A DNA stretch of 60,906 bases from Glycomyces lechevalierae (GCF_027622945.1 NZ_JAPZVQ010000015.1:38017-98922), one strand, 5' to 3'. Numbered from the stretch's first letter, positions 8,351 to 17,034 are shown. The notes: a model not told the origin generated them from the letters alone. Numbers and translations are program-made.

Positions 8351-9214
8351 ATGGCCAATCCGTTCGTCAAGGGCTGGAAATACATGATGGCGCTCTTCGG
8401 TGCGAAGATCGATGAGCACGCCGACCCGAAGATCCAGATCCAGCAGGCGATCGAGGAAGCGCAGAAGCAGCACCAGGCGTTGGTGGGGCAGGCGGCTTCT
8501 GTGATCGGGAACCAGCGCCAGTTGGAGATGAAGCTCAACCGCTCGATGGCCGAAGTGGAGCGTCTGCAGGCGCAGGCGCGCCAGGCCCTGGTGCTGGCGG
8601 ACAAGGCGCGCGCCGACGGCGATGAGCAGAAGGCGCAGCAGTTCGAGTCCACCGCCGAGATCCTGGCGGGTCAGCTGGTCTCCACCGAACAGTCCCTTGA
8701 GGACATGAAGGTGATGCACGACCAGGCGCTCACCGCTGCGGACCAGGCCAAGAAGGCCGTCGAGAACAACCAGATGATCCTGCAGCAGAAGCTGCAGGAG
8801 CGCACGAAGCTGCTCGGCCAGCTCGAGCAGGCGAAGATGCAGGAGACGATCGCGTCCTCGCTGGAGTCGATGTCGCAGACCGCCGCCCCGGGCAACGTGC
8901 CGAACTTCGACGAGATCCGCGACAAGATCGAGGGCCGCTACGCGTCCGCGATGGGCCGCGCCGAGCTCGCCTCGAACTCGGTGGAGGGCCGCCTCCTCGA
9001 GGTCAACCGCGCCACGCGCGACATGGCCGGCGCCTCGCGCCTGGACCAGATCCGCGCGTCCCTGGAGGGCGAGCAGCTCTCCGGCGGGAAGGCCGCGGGC
9101 CCGGCGATCGAGTCGAAGGAGTCGGTCACGAACGCCCGCCTCGCGGACATCCGCGCGTCCCTCGGCAACGACGAGGGCACGGCCGAGCCTGAGGCCGACA
9201 AGACCAAGAGCTGA
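8351..9214 (+). CDS. pspA: Phage shock protein A (PspA/IM30 family)
   Basis: Peripheral membrane protein that oligomerises on damaged membrane and limits proton leakage. The 287-residue product begins [17 protein letters not shown], the amphipathic membrane-binding helix, with the family-typical [15 protein letters not shown] near residue 27. A long Gln/Glu/Lys-rich coiled coil runs to about residue 205. The C-terminal tail is longer than E. coli PspA (222 aa) and holds two repeats of the form LDx[13 protein letters not shown], as in the mycobacterial 35-kDa antigen. It has a clear ribosome site (GGAAGGA) and is followed after 17 bp by pspM. Confidence 0.92.
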   Translation: MANPFVKGWKYMMALFGAKIDEHADPKIQIQQAIEEAQKQHQALVGQAASVIGNQRQLEMKLNRSMAEVERLQAQARQALVLADKARADGDEQKAQQFESTAEILAGQLVSTEQSLEDMKVMHDQALTAADQAKKAVENNQMILQQKLQERTKLLGQLEQAKMQETIASSLESMSQTAAPGNVPNFDEIRDKIEGRYASAMGRAELASNSVEGRLLEVNRATRDMAGASRLDQIRASLEGEQLSGGKAAGPAIESKESVTNARLADIRASLGNDEGTAEPEADKTKS

Positions 9215-9231
9215 TCCAGGAGGGACCCCCG

Positions 9232-10026
9232 GTGGACGCGAAGGACCGCAAGCGCGCGTTGAAGCGCCTGCGCTCCCGGTTGTCCTCCGCCAAGTTCTGG
9301 ACCACGACAGCGGGAGGCGCTGCCGCCGGCAGCGCCTTCTTCATGCCCTACGCCGGTCTCGGTGCGCCCGACGGCGTCTGGGTGACGATCGCGGGCTTCT
9401 CGACGGCGATGGCGGTCGTCCGCTGGCTCGACTACCGGCGCCTCGCACGGGTGATTCCGGCCGCCGAGCGGGCGTCCCTGGAGCTGCACGGCCCCGCGCA
9501 GCTGTCCAAGGAGGCGCGCGGCCTGTTCGGCGAGACGGCCGAGGCGATCCGGCGCGGGCGCATCCGCGCGCAGTTCCGCCGCAGCCGCGCCCTGCAGCCG
9601 TACGAGCGCCTGGAGCGGGCCTCGATCGCGGCCGAGCAGATGGCGAAGCGGCTCGAAGGAAACGACGAGGCGGTCGCGATCCTCGCCGGGGCGTCGAAGG
9701 CCGGGCAGGAGCTGTACCGGCTCGCGTTGGGCGTCAAGGACGTCGAAGCGGCGATCGCGATCGCGCCCGAGGTGAAGCGCGCCGGGTTGGGCGCGAACCT
9801 CGACCGGATGGTGGAGCGCCTGGAGACGGGCGTGGCCGCCTACGAGGACATGGTGAGCGCGGCGGGGGAGTGCCTGGCCGGCTCGATCGGGCTGCAGCAG
9901 GCGCTGTCGGCCCACCGTGCGGACGAGACGCTGGACCTGCTCACGGACGCCGCCGACCGGCTCCGGGCGGCGGGGGTCGCGGCGAGCGAGATCCGCGGGA
10001 GCGTCGGCCCTCCGCCGACTGGGTGA
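9232..10026 (+). CDS. pspM: Membrane partner of PspA (PspM-like)
   Basis: The 264-residue product has a basic N-terminus and two close hydrophobic segments (about residues 28-45 and 49-66), then a long Ala/Arg/Glu-rich helical cytoplasmic part with coiled-coil character. Position directly after clgR-pspA and the architecture match Rv2743c (PspM), which anchors PspA in mycobacteria. Primary sequence conservation in this family is low, so the call rests mainly on synteny and topology. The start is GTG 9232 with CAGGAGGGA eight bases upstream. No PspN-like gene follows. Confidence 0.75.
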   Translation: MDAKDRKRALKRLRSRLSSAKFWTTTAGGAAAGSAFFMPYAGLGAPDGVWVTIAGFSTAMAVVRWLDYRRLARVIPAAERASLELHGPAQLSKEARGLFGETAEAIRRGRIRAQFRRSRALQPYERLERASIAAEQMAKRLEGNDEAVAILAGASKAGQELYRLALGVKDVEAAIAIAPEVKRAGLGANLDRMVERLETGVAAYEDMVSAAGECLAGSIGLQQALSAHRADETLDLLTDAADRLRAAGVAASEIRGSVGPPPTG

Positions 10027-10090
10027 GTGCCCCGCCACGCCCGCAACCTGCGTAAATATATGAGTTTGTCTCATTTGGTGTAATTTCAAG

Positions 10091-10828
10091 ATGAAGACGC
10101 TCATGCTCAAGGCCGCCGCGTGCTCAGCCGCGATCCTGCTGTCCGCGGCCGCCCCAGCTCAAGCCGACCCCGTCCCCGACAGCGCGGTCAAGCTGTTCCT
10201 CAAAGACCACCCGGAGCTGCCGATGGCCGCCGCCGACGGCGGCCCCCGGCTCTCCGCCGACGGCGACCTCTGGGAGCTCGGCGGCGAGGCCAGTCCCATG
10301 CAGGACCTCGGCGATACCCAGATCGTCCACCAGGCCACGGGGCAGTGCCTCACGGCCGACACGAGCGGCGGCGGGGCGACCGTCCCGGTGGCCCTCGCCG
10401 ACTGCGCGACCGCGATCTCCTGGACGATCGTCTACGACAAGGCCGGCCACCGGGACTTCCGCTTCGTCGCGGCGGGGGACTACCTCCTCGGCCTGCGCGA
10501 ACGCGCCGACGCCGTCGACGGCGCCGAGGTTCTCGCCGTCCGCTCGGATCCGGGCGACAGCCTGCACTTCCACGAATGGCTGACCGAGTCCCAGGACGAG
10601 GCCACGCCGCCGCCCGGCCCAGACCCGTCCGACCCGAGCTCGAACGAGGCGACCGCCTCCGAGGCCGTCCCGGAGACCTCCCCTGAGGAGGCCGTCCCGG
10701 TCGCCGCGCTCCCGACCACCGGCGCCGCCGTCGGCGTCGCCGTCGGGTCCGGCGCGGCGGCGCTCGCGGGCGGCGCGGCCCTCGTCCTGTGGTGGCAGCG
10801 CCGCCGCGCGCTCCGCTCGGACTGGTGA
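10091..10828 (+). CDS. Secreted, LPXTG-anchored surface protein with ricin-type lectin-like region
   Basis: The 245-residue product has a Sec signal peptide (about 1-25, cleavage near AQA-DP). Residues 60-165 contain two short spaced repeats with QATGQCLT, ALADCATAISW and similar patterns, resembling one or two QxW-like lobes of a ricin-type beta-trefoil (QxW partly degenerate). An acidic Pro/Ser/Glu linker (about 165-205) follows. The C-terminus has the sorting motif LPTTG near residue 212, a hydrophobic helix and a basic tail (QRRRALRSDW), so a sortase should attach it to peptidoglycan. No sortase gene is present in this window. The ligand is unknown; a carbohydrate is likely for this fold. 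Confidence 0.75.
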   Translation: MKTLMLKAAACSAAILLSAAAPAQADPVPDSAVKLFLKDHPELPMAAADGGPRLSADGDLWELGGEASPMQDLGDTQIVHQATGQCLTADTSGGGATVPVALADCATAISWTIVYDKAGHRDFRFVAAGDYLLGLRERADAVDGAEVLAVRSDPGDSLHFHEWLTESQDEATPPPGPDPSDPSSNEATASEAVPETSPEEAVPVAALPTTGAAVGVAVGSGAAALAGGAALVLWWQRRRALRSDW

Positions 10829-10877
10829 GAACCCAAGGCGCGCAAGCCTTCGGGACAAATCCTCACGACACACTGAA

Positions 10878-10892
10878 TCCCATGATATGGGA
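10878..10892. promoter_or_regulatory. Inverted repeat upstream of the cimA leader promoter
   Basis: TCCCAT-GAT-ATGGGA has two perfect 6-nt arms with a 3-nt spacer. It lies about 40 bp upstream of the presumed -10 element (CATACT, 10921-10926) of the cimA leader transcript. This fits an operator for an activator or repressor. No regulator is identified. Confidence 0.35.
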
Positions 10893-10933
10893 AATGGTGG
10901 TTCGGGTGACCGGCCGGTGGCATACTACTTTTC

Positions 10934-10987
10934 GTGACCTTCCAGCTCATGATTAGCTGCGGGCGTTCCGCGGAGCATCTGCGTTAG
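10934..10987 (+). CDS. Candidate 17-residue leader peptide upstream of cimA
   Basis: Short frame GTG...TAG encoding MTFQLMISCGRSAEHLR. A CATACT element seven bases upstream would place the transcript start at or next to the GTG, making it a leaderless uORF, a frequent form in actinobacteria. It contains an ATT isoleucine codon (10952-10954), which is rare in this GC-rich genome where ATC dominates. Its second half lies inside the hairpin at 10962-11005. Together with the terminator downstream this looks like a transcription-attenuation leader for cimA, an isoleucine-pathway gene. It is a prediction from sequence only. Confidence 0.45.
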   Translation: MTFQLMISCGRSAEHLR

Positions 10988-11005
10988 ATGCCGCCGCCGA
11001 ACGCC
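10957..11005 (+). promoter_or_regulatory. cimA leader: alternative RNA structures (attenuator switch)
   Basis: Two mutually exclusive foldings are visible. Structure A: GGCGTTC (10962-10968) pairs with GAACGCC (10999-11005) around an inner hairpin GCATCT-gcgtt-AGATGC (10975-10991), leaving the terminator at 11007-11036 free to form. Structure B: CTGCGGG (10957-10963) pairs with CCCGCAG (11019-11025), which uses the loop and 3' arm of the terminator and so would block it. The uORF overlaps the switching bases. Direction and ligand are not settled by the sequence. Confidence 0.45.
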
Positions 11006-11006
11006 A

Positions 11007-11036
11007 GACCTCCTGCTGCCCGCAGGGGGTCTTTTT
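11007..11036 (+). terminator. Intrinsic terminator with U-tract in the cimA leader
   Basis: Ten-base stem GACCTCCTGC (11007-11016) and GCAGGGGGTC (11022-11031), one G-U pair, loop TGCCC, then five T. A true U-tract terminator is unusual in this window, where other terminators lack U-runs, and it sits 73 nt before the cimA start rather than after a gene. That placement marks it as a conditional terminator. Confidence 0.7.
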
Positions 11037-11109
11037 CGTTCAGGGCAAACGAACGTTCAGGTGGGCCCCGCAGCGGCCCGACCAAAGAGATAGAAACCTG
11101 GAGCACCAA

Positions 11110-12774
11110 GTGACGCAACCAGACCCGCAAACCGGCAGCGACCCTGCGAACAGCGGCGGGGACTTCCACGTCTTCGACACCACGCTCCGTGACGGCGCGC
11201 AGATGGAGGGCCTCCGCTACTCCGTCGCCGACAAGCTCGCCGTCGCCGAACTCCTCGACGAGCTCGGCGTCGACTACATCGAGGGCGGCTGGCCCGGCGC
11301 GATCCCCTCGGACACGGAGTTCTTCGCCCGCGCGGCCGAGGAGCTGAACTTCAAGCACGCCAAGCTCGTCGCCTTCGGCATGACCCGCCGCGCCCACTCC
11401 AGCGCCGCCGAGGACCCCGGCTTCCAGGCCCTCCTCGACTCCCGCGCCCCCGTCCTCTGCCTCGTCGCCAAGTCCGACATGCGCCACGTCGAGCAGGCCC
11501 TCAAGACCACCGCCGAAGAGAACCTGGCGATGATCGCCGACTCCGTGCGCACCGGCCGCGAGCACGACCGCCAGGTCTTCATCGACTGCGAGCACTTCTT
11601 CGACGGCTTCCGCCACGACCCCGAGTACGCCACCCTCGTCGTGCGCACCGCGCTCGAGGCCGGCGCCGAAGCGGTCGTCCTCTGCGACACCAACGGCGGC
11701 CGCATCCCCTCCGACATCACCGAGGCCGTCACCGAACTGCGCCGCCGCCTCGAAGCGGTCCTCCCGCGCGAGCGCGTACGCCTCGGCATGCACGCCCAGA
11801 ACGACACCGGCTGCGCCGTCGCCAACACCCTCGCCGCCGTCCAGGCCGGCGTCATGCACGTCCAGGGCACCGCCAACGGCTACGGCGAGCGCCCCGGCAA
11901 CGCCAACCTCTTCAGCGTCATCGCGAACCTCGAGACCAAGCTCGGCATGAAGGTCCTCCCCGACGGCGGCCTCGAGCAGCTCACCCGCATCTCCCACGCG
12001 ATCGCCGAGATCGCCAACATGATCCCCGACGAGCACGCCCCCTACACCGGGCACGCCGCGTTCGCCCACAAGGCCGGCATCCACGCCTCCGCCATCAAGG
12101 CCGACCCGGCCCTCTACAACCACGTCGACCCCACCGTCGTCGGCAACGACATGCGCATCCTCGTCACCGAGATGGCCGGCCGCGCCTCCGTCGAGCTCAA
12201 AGGCCGCGAACTCGGCATCGACCTCTCCGGCGACAAGGAAGCGCTCGACCGGATCACCAAGCGCGTCAAGGAACTCGAATCCAAGGGCTGGTCCTTCGAG
12301 GCCGCCGACGCGTCCTTCGAACTGCTCGTGCGCGACGAAGTGGAAGGCGGCCTGCCCCGGCCGTTCAAACTCGACACCTACCGCGTCATCGTCGACCACG
12401 ACCCGAACGGCGCGACCGTCGCCGAGGCCACCGTCCGCCTGGACATCAACGGTGAACACGGCGAAGCCGTTGAGCACAGGATCGCCACCGCGCAGGGCAA
12501 CGGCCCGGTCAACGCCCTCGACGCGGCCCTGCGCAGCGCCCTGGCCGCCCGCCACCCGCGCCTCGCCGAGCTCACCCTCTCCGACTTCAAGGTCCGCATC
12601 CTCGCCGGCTCCAAGGGCACGGACGCGGTCACCCGCGTCCTCATCTCGATGAGCGATGGCGAAGCCGAGTGGACCACGGTCGGCGTGGCCCCCAACCTCA
12701 TCGAGGCCTCCTGGAACGCGCTGGCCGACGGTCTCGCGTACGGCCTCAACCGGCGCAAGCCGTCCAAGTCCTGA
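11110..12774 (+). CDS. cimA: (R)-citramalate synthase
   Basis: Condenses pyruvate with acetyl-CoA to citramalate, a threonine-independent route into isoleucine biosynthesis. The 554-residue product has the HMGL-like TIM barrel with FDTTLRDGAQMEG near residue 20 (metal and catalytic residues), GMHAQNDTG near residue 232 and NGYGERPGNAN near 256. A C-terminal LeuA-type regulatory dimer domain covers about 395-550. The DGAQ..G and GYGERPGNA forms are those of the CimA/NifV-like branch rather than LeuA. The start is GTG 11110. It is preceded by a structured leader and followed by a hairpin terminator shared with the converging gene. Confidence 0.92.
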   Translation: MTQPDPQTGSDPANSGGDFHVFDTTLRDGAQMEGLRYSVADKLAVAELLDELGVDYIEGGWPGAIPSDTEFFARAAEELNFKHAKLVAFGMTRRAHSSAAEDPGFQALLDSRAPVLCLVAKSDMRHVEQALKTTAEENLAMIADSVRTGREHDRQVFIDCEHFFDGFRHDPEYATLVVRTALEAGAEAVVLCDTNGGRIPSDITEAVTELRRRLEAVLPRERVRLGMHAQNDTGCAVANTLAAVQAGVMHVQGTANGYGERPGNANLFSVIANLETKLGMKVLPDGGLEQLTRISHAIAEIANMIPDEHAPYTGHAAFAHKAGIHASAIKADPALYNHVDPTVVGNDMRILVTEMAGRASVELKGRELGIDLSGDKEALDRITKRVKELESKGWSFEAADASFELLVRDEVEGGLPRPFKLDTYRVIVDHDPNGATVAEATVRLDINGEHGEAVEHRIATAQGNGPVNALDAALRSALAARHPRLAELTLSDFKVRILAGSKGTDAVTRVLISMSDGEAEWTTVGVAPNLIEASWNALADGLAYGLNRRKPSKS

Positions 12775-12885
12775 CCTCCTACCGCGCCGCGCGCCGCCTC
12801 ACGACGGCGGGCGCGGCACCGAGCCGGCCCGGTCCACGAGACCAGGTCCGAGCCTGAACCGCGCCGATCGCGCGGAAGGCGAGAA

Positions 12886-12915
12886 AAAGGGCCCGATCAG
12901 CAGATCGGGCCCTTT
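12886..12915. terminator. Bidirectional hairpin terminator
   Basis: Thirteen-base perfect stem AAAGGGCCCGATC / GATCGGGCCCTTT with an AGCA loop between cimA (plus) and the beta-propeller gene (minus). A/T ends on both arms give a short U-run on either strand. Confidence 0.85.
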
Positions 12916-12927
12916 GCGCTGCGCCGC

Positions 12928-14070
12928 TCAGTCGAAGACGGCGAGGCGCTTCTGCTCCTGCGTGCCGCCGCCGAAGGTGGTGAAGGACCCGCCGACGGCC
13001 AGGTTCGCGCCGGACGGGTTCGCGGTCGCGTCCCAGGCGCCGACGACGCCGTTCGCGGCCGGGTTCCAGTCCAGGAGCTTGCCGTTCATGTCGACCGCGA
13101 GGAGCTTGCCGCGCTGGGCGCGCACCCCGTCGACGCACTGGCCGAGCGGCCCGGCGTGGTTGTTGACGCAGGCCTTGTCGAAGTGGCCGCCGCCGATGAC
13201 GGTGGAGCCCCACACCTCGACGGTCTGCATGCCGCCGTCGACGGCCTGGTACCAGAGGGTCTCGCCGGTCGTCGTGAACGCCCGGATCTCGCCGCCGCGC
13301 CCGTCGAGCGCCGCGTACACGCGGTCGCCGGCGACGACGACCTCGCGGGTCAGGACGTACACCTTGGACTCGAACCCCGGGTCGACCGCGCCCGTGGACG
13401 GGTTCACGGCGCCGAGCTTGCCGTACTTCTTCTCGCCCGCGATCGTCGCGAACGCGCCGGCGACGTACAGGCGGTCGTGGCCGTACTGCAGGTCGCGCAC
13501 GGCCCCTTCGGCCACGGCCGGCTTGAACGTGGTGACGGGCGCGCCGTCGACGGCGCTGACGGCCGCGAGCGCGGGCTGCGCGAAGCCGCCGACGGTGAGG
13601 AACGTGCCGCCCAGGTACACGGTGGAGCCGACCGGCTCGATCGCGTACACCGTCGCCGAGGGCTTCGGGTTCCAGGCTGTGTCCAGTTTGCCGGTCTCGA
13701 GCGAGAAGCGGGCCACGCGGGAGCGGGCGACCCCGTCGACCTCGGTGAACTTCCCGGCGATGTACAGGAAGCCGCCGCCGGTCTTGACCTCGTGCACCGA
13801 TCCGTTGAGGACCGGCGCGAAGGGCAGGAGCGCCCCGGTGGTCGAGTCCACGGCCGCCAGGTAGCTGCGCGGCGCGAACGTGCCGTCCATGTTGCGGGCG
13901 CGGGTGAAGGCCCCGCCCGAGTAGACGACGTCGCCGTCGTAGTCCACCTTGTAGACCTGGTCGTTGAACGAGGCGGACGTCTGCGGCAGGCTGGAGTCGA
14001 TCGCCCCGGCCGGCGTCTGCGCGAGGAACAGGGCCCCGAGCAGGACGAAGAGTGTGATCAAACGACGCAT
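12928..14070 (-). CDS. Secreted beta-propeller protein with delta-60-like repeats
   Basis: The 380-residue product starts at ATG 14070 with a typical Sec signal peptide (MRRLITLFVLLGALFLAQT, cleavage near AGA-ID). The longer frame upstream has no signal-like start and is rejected. The mature protein is built of about six or seven repeats of 40-50 residues of the type VYLGGTFxxVGG...LAAVxxxxGA, the delta-60/beta-propeller pattern found in extracellular actinobacterial proteins. No catalytic residues are seen. It converges on cimA and probably forms its own transcript. It may be a cell-surface binding scaffold. Confidence 0.75.
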   Translation of the reverse strand: MRRLITLFVLLGALFLAQTPAGAIDSSLPQTSASFNDQVYKVDYDGDVVYSGGAFTRARNMDGTFAPRSYLAAVDSTTGALLPFAPVLNGSVHEVKTGGGFLYIAGKFTEVDGVARSRVARFSLETGKLDTAWNPKPSATVYAIEPVGSTVYLGGTFLTVGGFAQPALAAVSAVDGAPVTTFKPAVAEGAVRDLQYGHDRLYVAGAFATIAGEKKYGKLGAVNPSTGAVDPGFESKVYVLTREVVVAGDRVYAALDGRGGEIRAFTTTGETLWYQAVDGGMQTVEVWGSTVIGGGHFDKACVNNHAGPLGQCVDGVRAQRGKLLAVDMNGKLLDWNPAANGVVGAWDATANPSGANLAVGGSFTTFGGGTQEQKRLAVFD

Positions 14071-14255
14071 CTCGGCAGTGTTGCACGCAATCGGGCACTC
14101 TCCACGCATCCGCGACGGCGCGTCACGGTGGTGTGACTCCCTTTCCCTGTGGATGGGCGTTTTCCAATGGAGACGGCGCACGCCTCGCGTTCGCGGGCGC
14201 GGAACGCGGTGCACGCGTCACCGCAGGACTGGTGCGGCCGTACTAGAGTTGACGT

Positions 14256-14597
14256 GTGACTTCCTACAAGACCGATCGTGCCCGCGCGGCGGCGATGGCC
14301 GCGGATTCGGCCGTGTACGGACGCCGCCGCTTCGCGACCGGCTTCTTCCTCGGCTTCGTGATCCTCGTGATCGCGGCCTTCGCCTTCGGCTTCGTCCTCG
14401 TGGGCGACATCGGCGAGACCGTGAAGGTCCGCTTCGGCGCCACTGGCCTCTCGCTGCTCGTCGCCACGCCGCTGACCTTCGTGCTCGGCTTCCTGATCGG
14501 CATGTTCGGGAAGGTCCGCCGCCTCGGCATGGGGATCGTCGTGGGCGCGCTCGTCGGCACCGTGATCATCGGCGGCATCTTCCTGCTCGTGCGCTAG
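14256..14597 (+). CDS. Small membrane protein with three hydrophobic helices
   Basis: The 113-residue product has a basic N-terminus (residues 1-25) and three hydrophobic segments at about 27-50, 62-84 and 90-112. No family is recognised. A TACTAG element about 10 bp before the GTG start suggests a leaderless transcript. It is a free-standing gene between the secreted propeller and the FAH-gltX pair. Confidence 0.6.
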   Translation: MTSYKTDRARAAAMAADSAVYGRRRFATGFFLGFVILVIAAFAFGFVLVGDIGETVKVRFGATGLSLLVATPLTFVLGFLIGMFGKVRRLGMGIVVGALVGTVIIGGIFLLVR

Positions 14598-14730
14598 CGC
14601 GCTGCAGGCACCGCGCGGCCGGCGACAGCGTGATTCAGCCGCGCTCCGCGCGGTAGTGCGTCGACCCCGCCCCGACCCCGAACTAAGCTGAGGCCGCAAG
14701 GTCAAACCAGTCTTCAGAGAGGGGCCGACT

Positions 14731-15513
14731 GTGCGGATCGCGCGGATCGCTCAACCCACCGGCATGTCCTTCGCCGTCCTGGAAGGCGAGGGCTCCGGTG
14801 CCACCGCGGCCGAGATCGAGGGCCACCCGTTCGCGCAGATCAAGCTCACCGGCCAGCGCTGGGCGCTCGAGGACGTGCGGCTGCTCGCCCCGATCCTGCC
14901 GTCCAAAGTGGTGTGCGTGGGGCGCAACTACGCCGACCACGCCGCCGAGCTCGGCAACGAGGTCCCCAAGGAGCCCCTGATCTTCCTCAAACCGTCCACT
15001 TCGGTGATCGGCCCGAGCGAGGCCATCCGGCTCCCGGCCGTCGCCGACCAGGTCGAGCACGAGGCCGAGCTGGCCGTCGTGATCGGACTGCACGGCGCGC
15101 GCGGGCTCGACCGCGAGGCCGCGAAGAGCGCGATCTACGGGTACACCTGCGCCAACGACGTGACGGCGCGCGACATCCAGCGCCAGGACGTGCAGTTCAC
15201 GCGCGCGAAGGGCTTCGACTCGTTCTGCCCGATCGGGCCGTGGATCGAGACCTCGCCCGAGGTCGACATGGCCGACGCCGAGGTCCGATGCGAGGTCAAC
15301 GGCGAGGTGCGGCAGCTCGGCTCGACGAAGGACATGGTCTTCGACCCGGCCGCGATCGTCGCCTACGTGTCGCAGGTGATGACGCTGCTGCCGGGCGACG
15401 TGGTGCTCACCGGCACGCCCGCCGGCGTGGGGCCGCTCCAGGCCGGCGAGACCGTCTCCGTTTCCATCGCCGGCATCGGCACACTGTCCAACAAGGTGGT
15501 TCCCAGTGAGTAA
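14731..15513 (+). CDS. Fumarylacetoacetate hydrolase (FAH) family protein
   Basis: The 260-residue product has the FAH fold: GRNYADHAAELG near residue 68, the IFLKPSTSVIGP motif near 88, and metal-binding acidic residues in HEAELAVV near 113 and in TCANDVTARDIQ near 142. Family members cleave or isomerise beta-diketo acids in aromatic degradation or act as oxaloacetate/acylpyruvate decarboxylases. The substrate is not determinable. The start is GTG 14731. The last eight bases overlap the gltX start at 15506, so the two are co-translated, a common actinobacterial pairing. Confidence 0.88.
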   Translation: MRIARIAQPTGMSFAVLEGEGSGATAAEIEGHPFAQIKLTGQRWALEDVRLLAPILPSKVVCVGRNYADHAAELGNEVPKEPLIFLKPSTSVIGPSEAIRLPAVADQVEHEAELAVVIGLHGARGLDREAAKSAIYGYTCANDVTARDIQRQDVQFTRAKGFDSFCPIGPWIETSPEVDMADAEVRCEVNGEVRQLGSTKDMVFDPAAIVAYVSQVMTLLPGDVVLTGTPAGVGPLQAGETVSVSIAGIGTLSNKVVPSE

Positions 15514-16972
15514 CGTCCGCACCCGCTTCTGCCCCAGCCCGACCGGGACCCCGCACGTGGGCCTGGTGCGCACCTGCCTGTTCTCGTGGGGCTACGCCCG
15601 GGCCAAGGGCGGCGAGTTCGTGTTCCGCATCGAGGACACCGACGCGGCCCGCGACACCGAGGAGTCCTACAACCAGCTGGTCGAGGCGCTCTCGTGGCTG
15701 GGCATGACCTGGGACGAGGGGCCCGACATCGGCGGGCCGTACGCACCGTACCGGCAGTCGCAGCGGCTCGACGTGTACGCGGACGTCATCAAGCGGCTCC
15801 TCGACGGCGGATACGCCTACGAGGCGTTCTCGACCAACGAGGAGGTCGAGGCCCGCCACCGCGCCGCCGGGCGCGACCCGAAGCTCGGGTACGACAACTT
15901 CGACCGCGACCTCACCGACGAGCAGAAGGCCGCCTTCCGCGCCGAGGGCCGCAACCCCGTGTACCGGATGCGGATGCCCAACGAGGACATCACCTTCCGG
16001 GACGCGGTGCGCGGCGACGTGACGACCCCGGCCGGCACGGTGCCCGACTACGTGATCGCGCGCGGCGACGGCTCGCCGCTGTACACGCTCACCAACCCGG
16101 TCGACGACGCGATCATGAAGGTCAACATGGTGACCCGCGGCGAGGACCTGATGCCCTCGACGCCGCGCCAGATCGTCATGTGGCGCGCGCTCGTCGAGCT
16201 GGGCATCGCCGACGCCGAGCCCGAGTACGCGCACCTGCCGCTCATCGTGGACGAGCGCGGCAAGAAGATGTCCAAGCGCGACCCGCGCTCGAACCTCCTG
16301 CAGTACAAGGAGGCCGGGTACCTGCCCGAGGGCGTGCTCAACTACGTGGCGACCCTCGGCTGGTCGATCTCGGGCGACCGCGACGTGTTCACCGTGGCGG
16401 AGTTCCTCGAGGCCTTCGACCTGCACGACGTGAAGTCGAACCCGGCGAGGTTCGACGAGAAGAAGTTCGACGCGATCTGCTCGGACCACTTCCGGGCGGT
16501 CGACGCCGGGGAGCTCATCGGGATGCTCGTGCCGCGCCTCCAGGACGCCGGGCTGCTCGGCGCGGAGGTCACGGCCGAGCAGTCGCATGTGCTCGAGGTG
16601 GCCGTGCCGCTCGTGCAGGAGCGGTGCACGACCCTCGCGCAGGCCGTGGAGATGCTGCGGTTCCTGTTCTGCGGCACCGAGGTCGAGCTCGACGAGGACA
16701 GCGCGAAGAAGACCTTCAAGGACGATGCGGCGCAGGTGCTCGACGCCTCCATCGCGTCCCTCGAGGGCATCGACTGGACCACCGCGGCGATCGAGGAGGC
16801 CCTCAAGGCCGCGCTCGTGGACGGCCTGGGCCTCAAGCCCCGCAAGGCCTTCGGCCCGGTGCGGGTGGCGATCAGCGGCAAGACCGTCTCGCCGCCCCTG
16901 TACGAGTCGATGGAGCTCCTGGGCAAGGACGTGAGCCTCGCGCGCCTGCGCGCGGCCCGCGCCACCTTCTAA
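15506..16972 (+). CDS. gltX: Glutamate--tRNA ligase
   Basis: Charges tRNA-Glu; in actinobacteria the non-discriminating form also charges tRNA-Gln for later amidation. At 488 residues it is a normal length. The class I HIGH motif appears as SPTGTPHVGL near residue 10, and KMSKR as KKMSKRD near residue 253. The C-terminal anticodon-binding helical domain covers about 330-488. The start is GTG, overlapping the FAH gene by eight bases. A strong hairpin follows the stop. Confidence 0.95.
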   Translation: MSNVRTRFCPSPTGTPHVGLVRTCLFSWGYARAKGGEFVFRIEDTDAARDTEESYNQLVEALSWLGMTWDEGPDIGGPYAPYRQSQRLDVYADVIKRLLDGGYAYEAFSTNEEVEARHRAAGRDPKLGYDNFDRDLTDEQKAAFRAEGRNPVYRMRMPNEDITFRDAVRGDVTTPAGTVPDYVIARGDGSPLYTLTNPVDDAIMKVNMVTRGEDLMPSTPRQIVMWRALVELGIADAEPEYAHLPLIVDERGKKMSKRDPRSNLLQYKEAGYLPEGVLNYVATLGWSISGDRDVFTVAEFLEAFDLHDVKSNPARFDEKKFDAICSDHFRAVDAGELIGMLVPRLQDAGLLGAEVTAEQSHVLEVAVPLVQERCTTLAQAVEMLRFLFCGTEVELDEDSAKKTFKDDAAQVLDASIASLEGIDWTTAAIEEALKAALVDGLGLKPRKAFGPVRVAISGKTVSPPLYESMELLGKDVSLARLRAARATF

Positions 16973-16986
16973 GCGCCGCAAGCGAA

Positions 16987-17014
16987 ACGGCCCCGTCCAT
17001 GCGGACGGGGCCGT
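16987..17014 (+). terminator. Hairpin terminator after gltX
   Basis: Twelve-base perfect stem ACGGCCCCGTCC / GGACGGGGCCGT with an ATGC loop, 15 bp after the gltX stop. Confidence 0.85.
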
Positions 17015-17034
17015 CCGCGTTCGCACGCGTCCAC

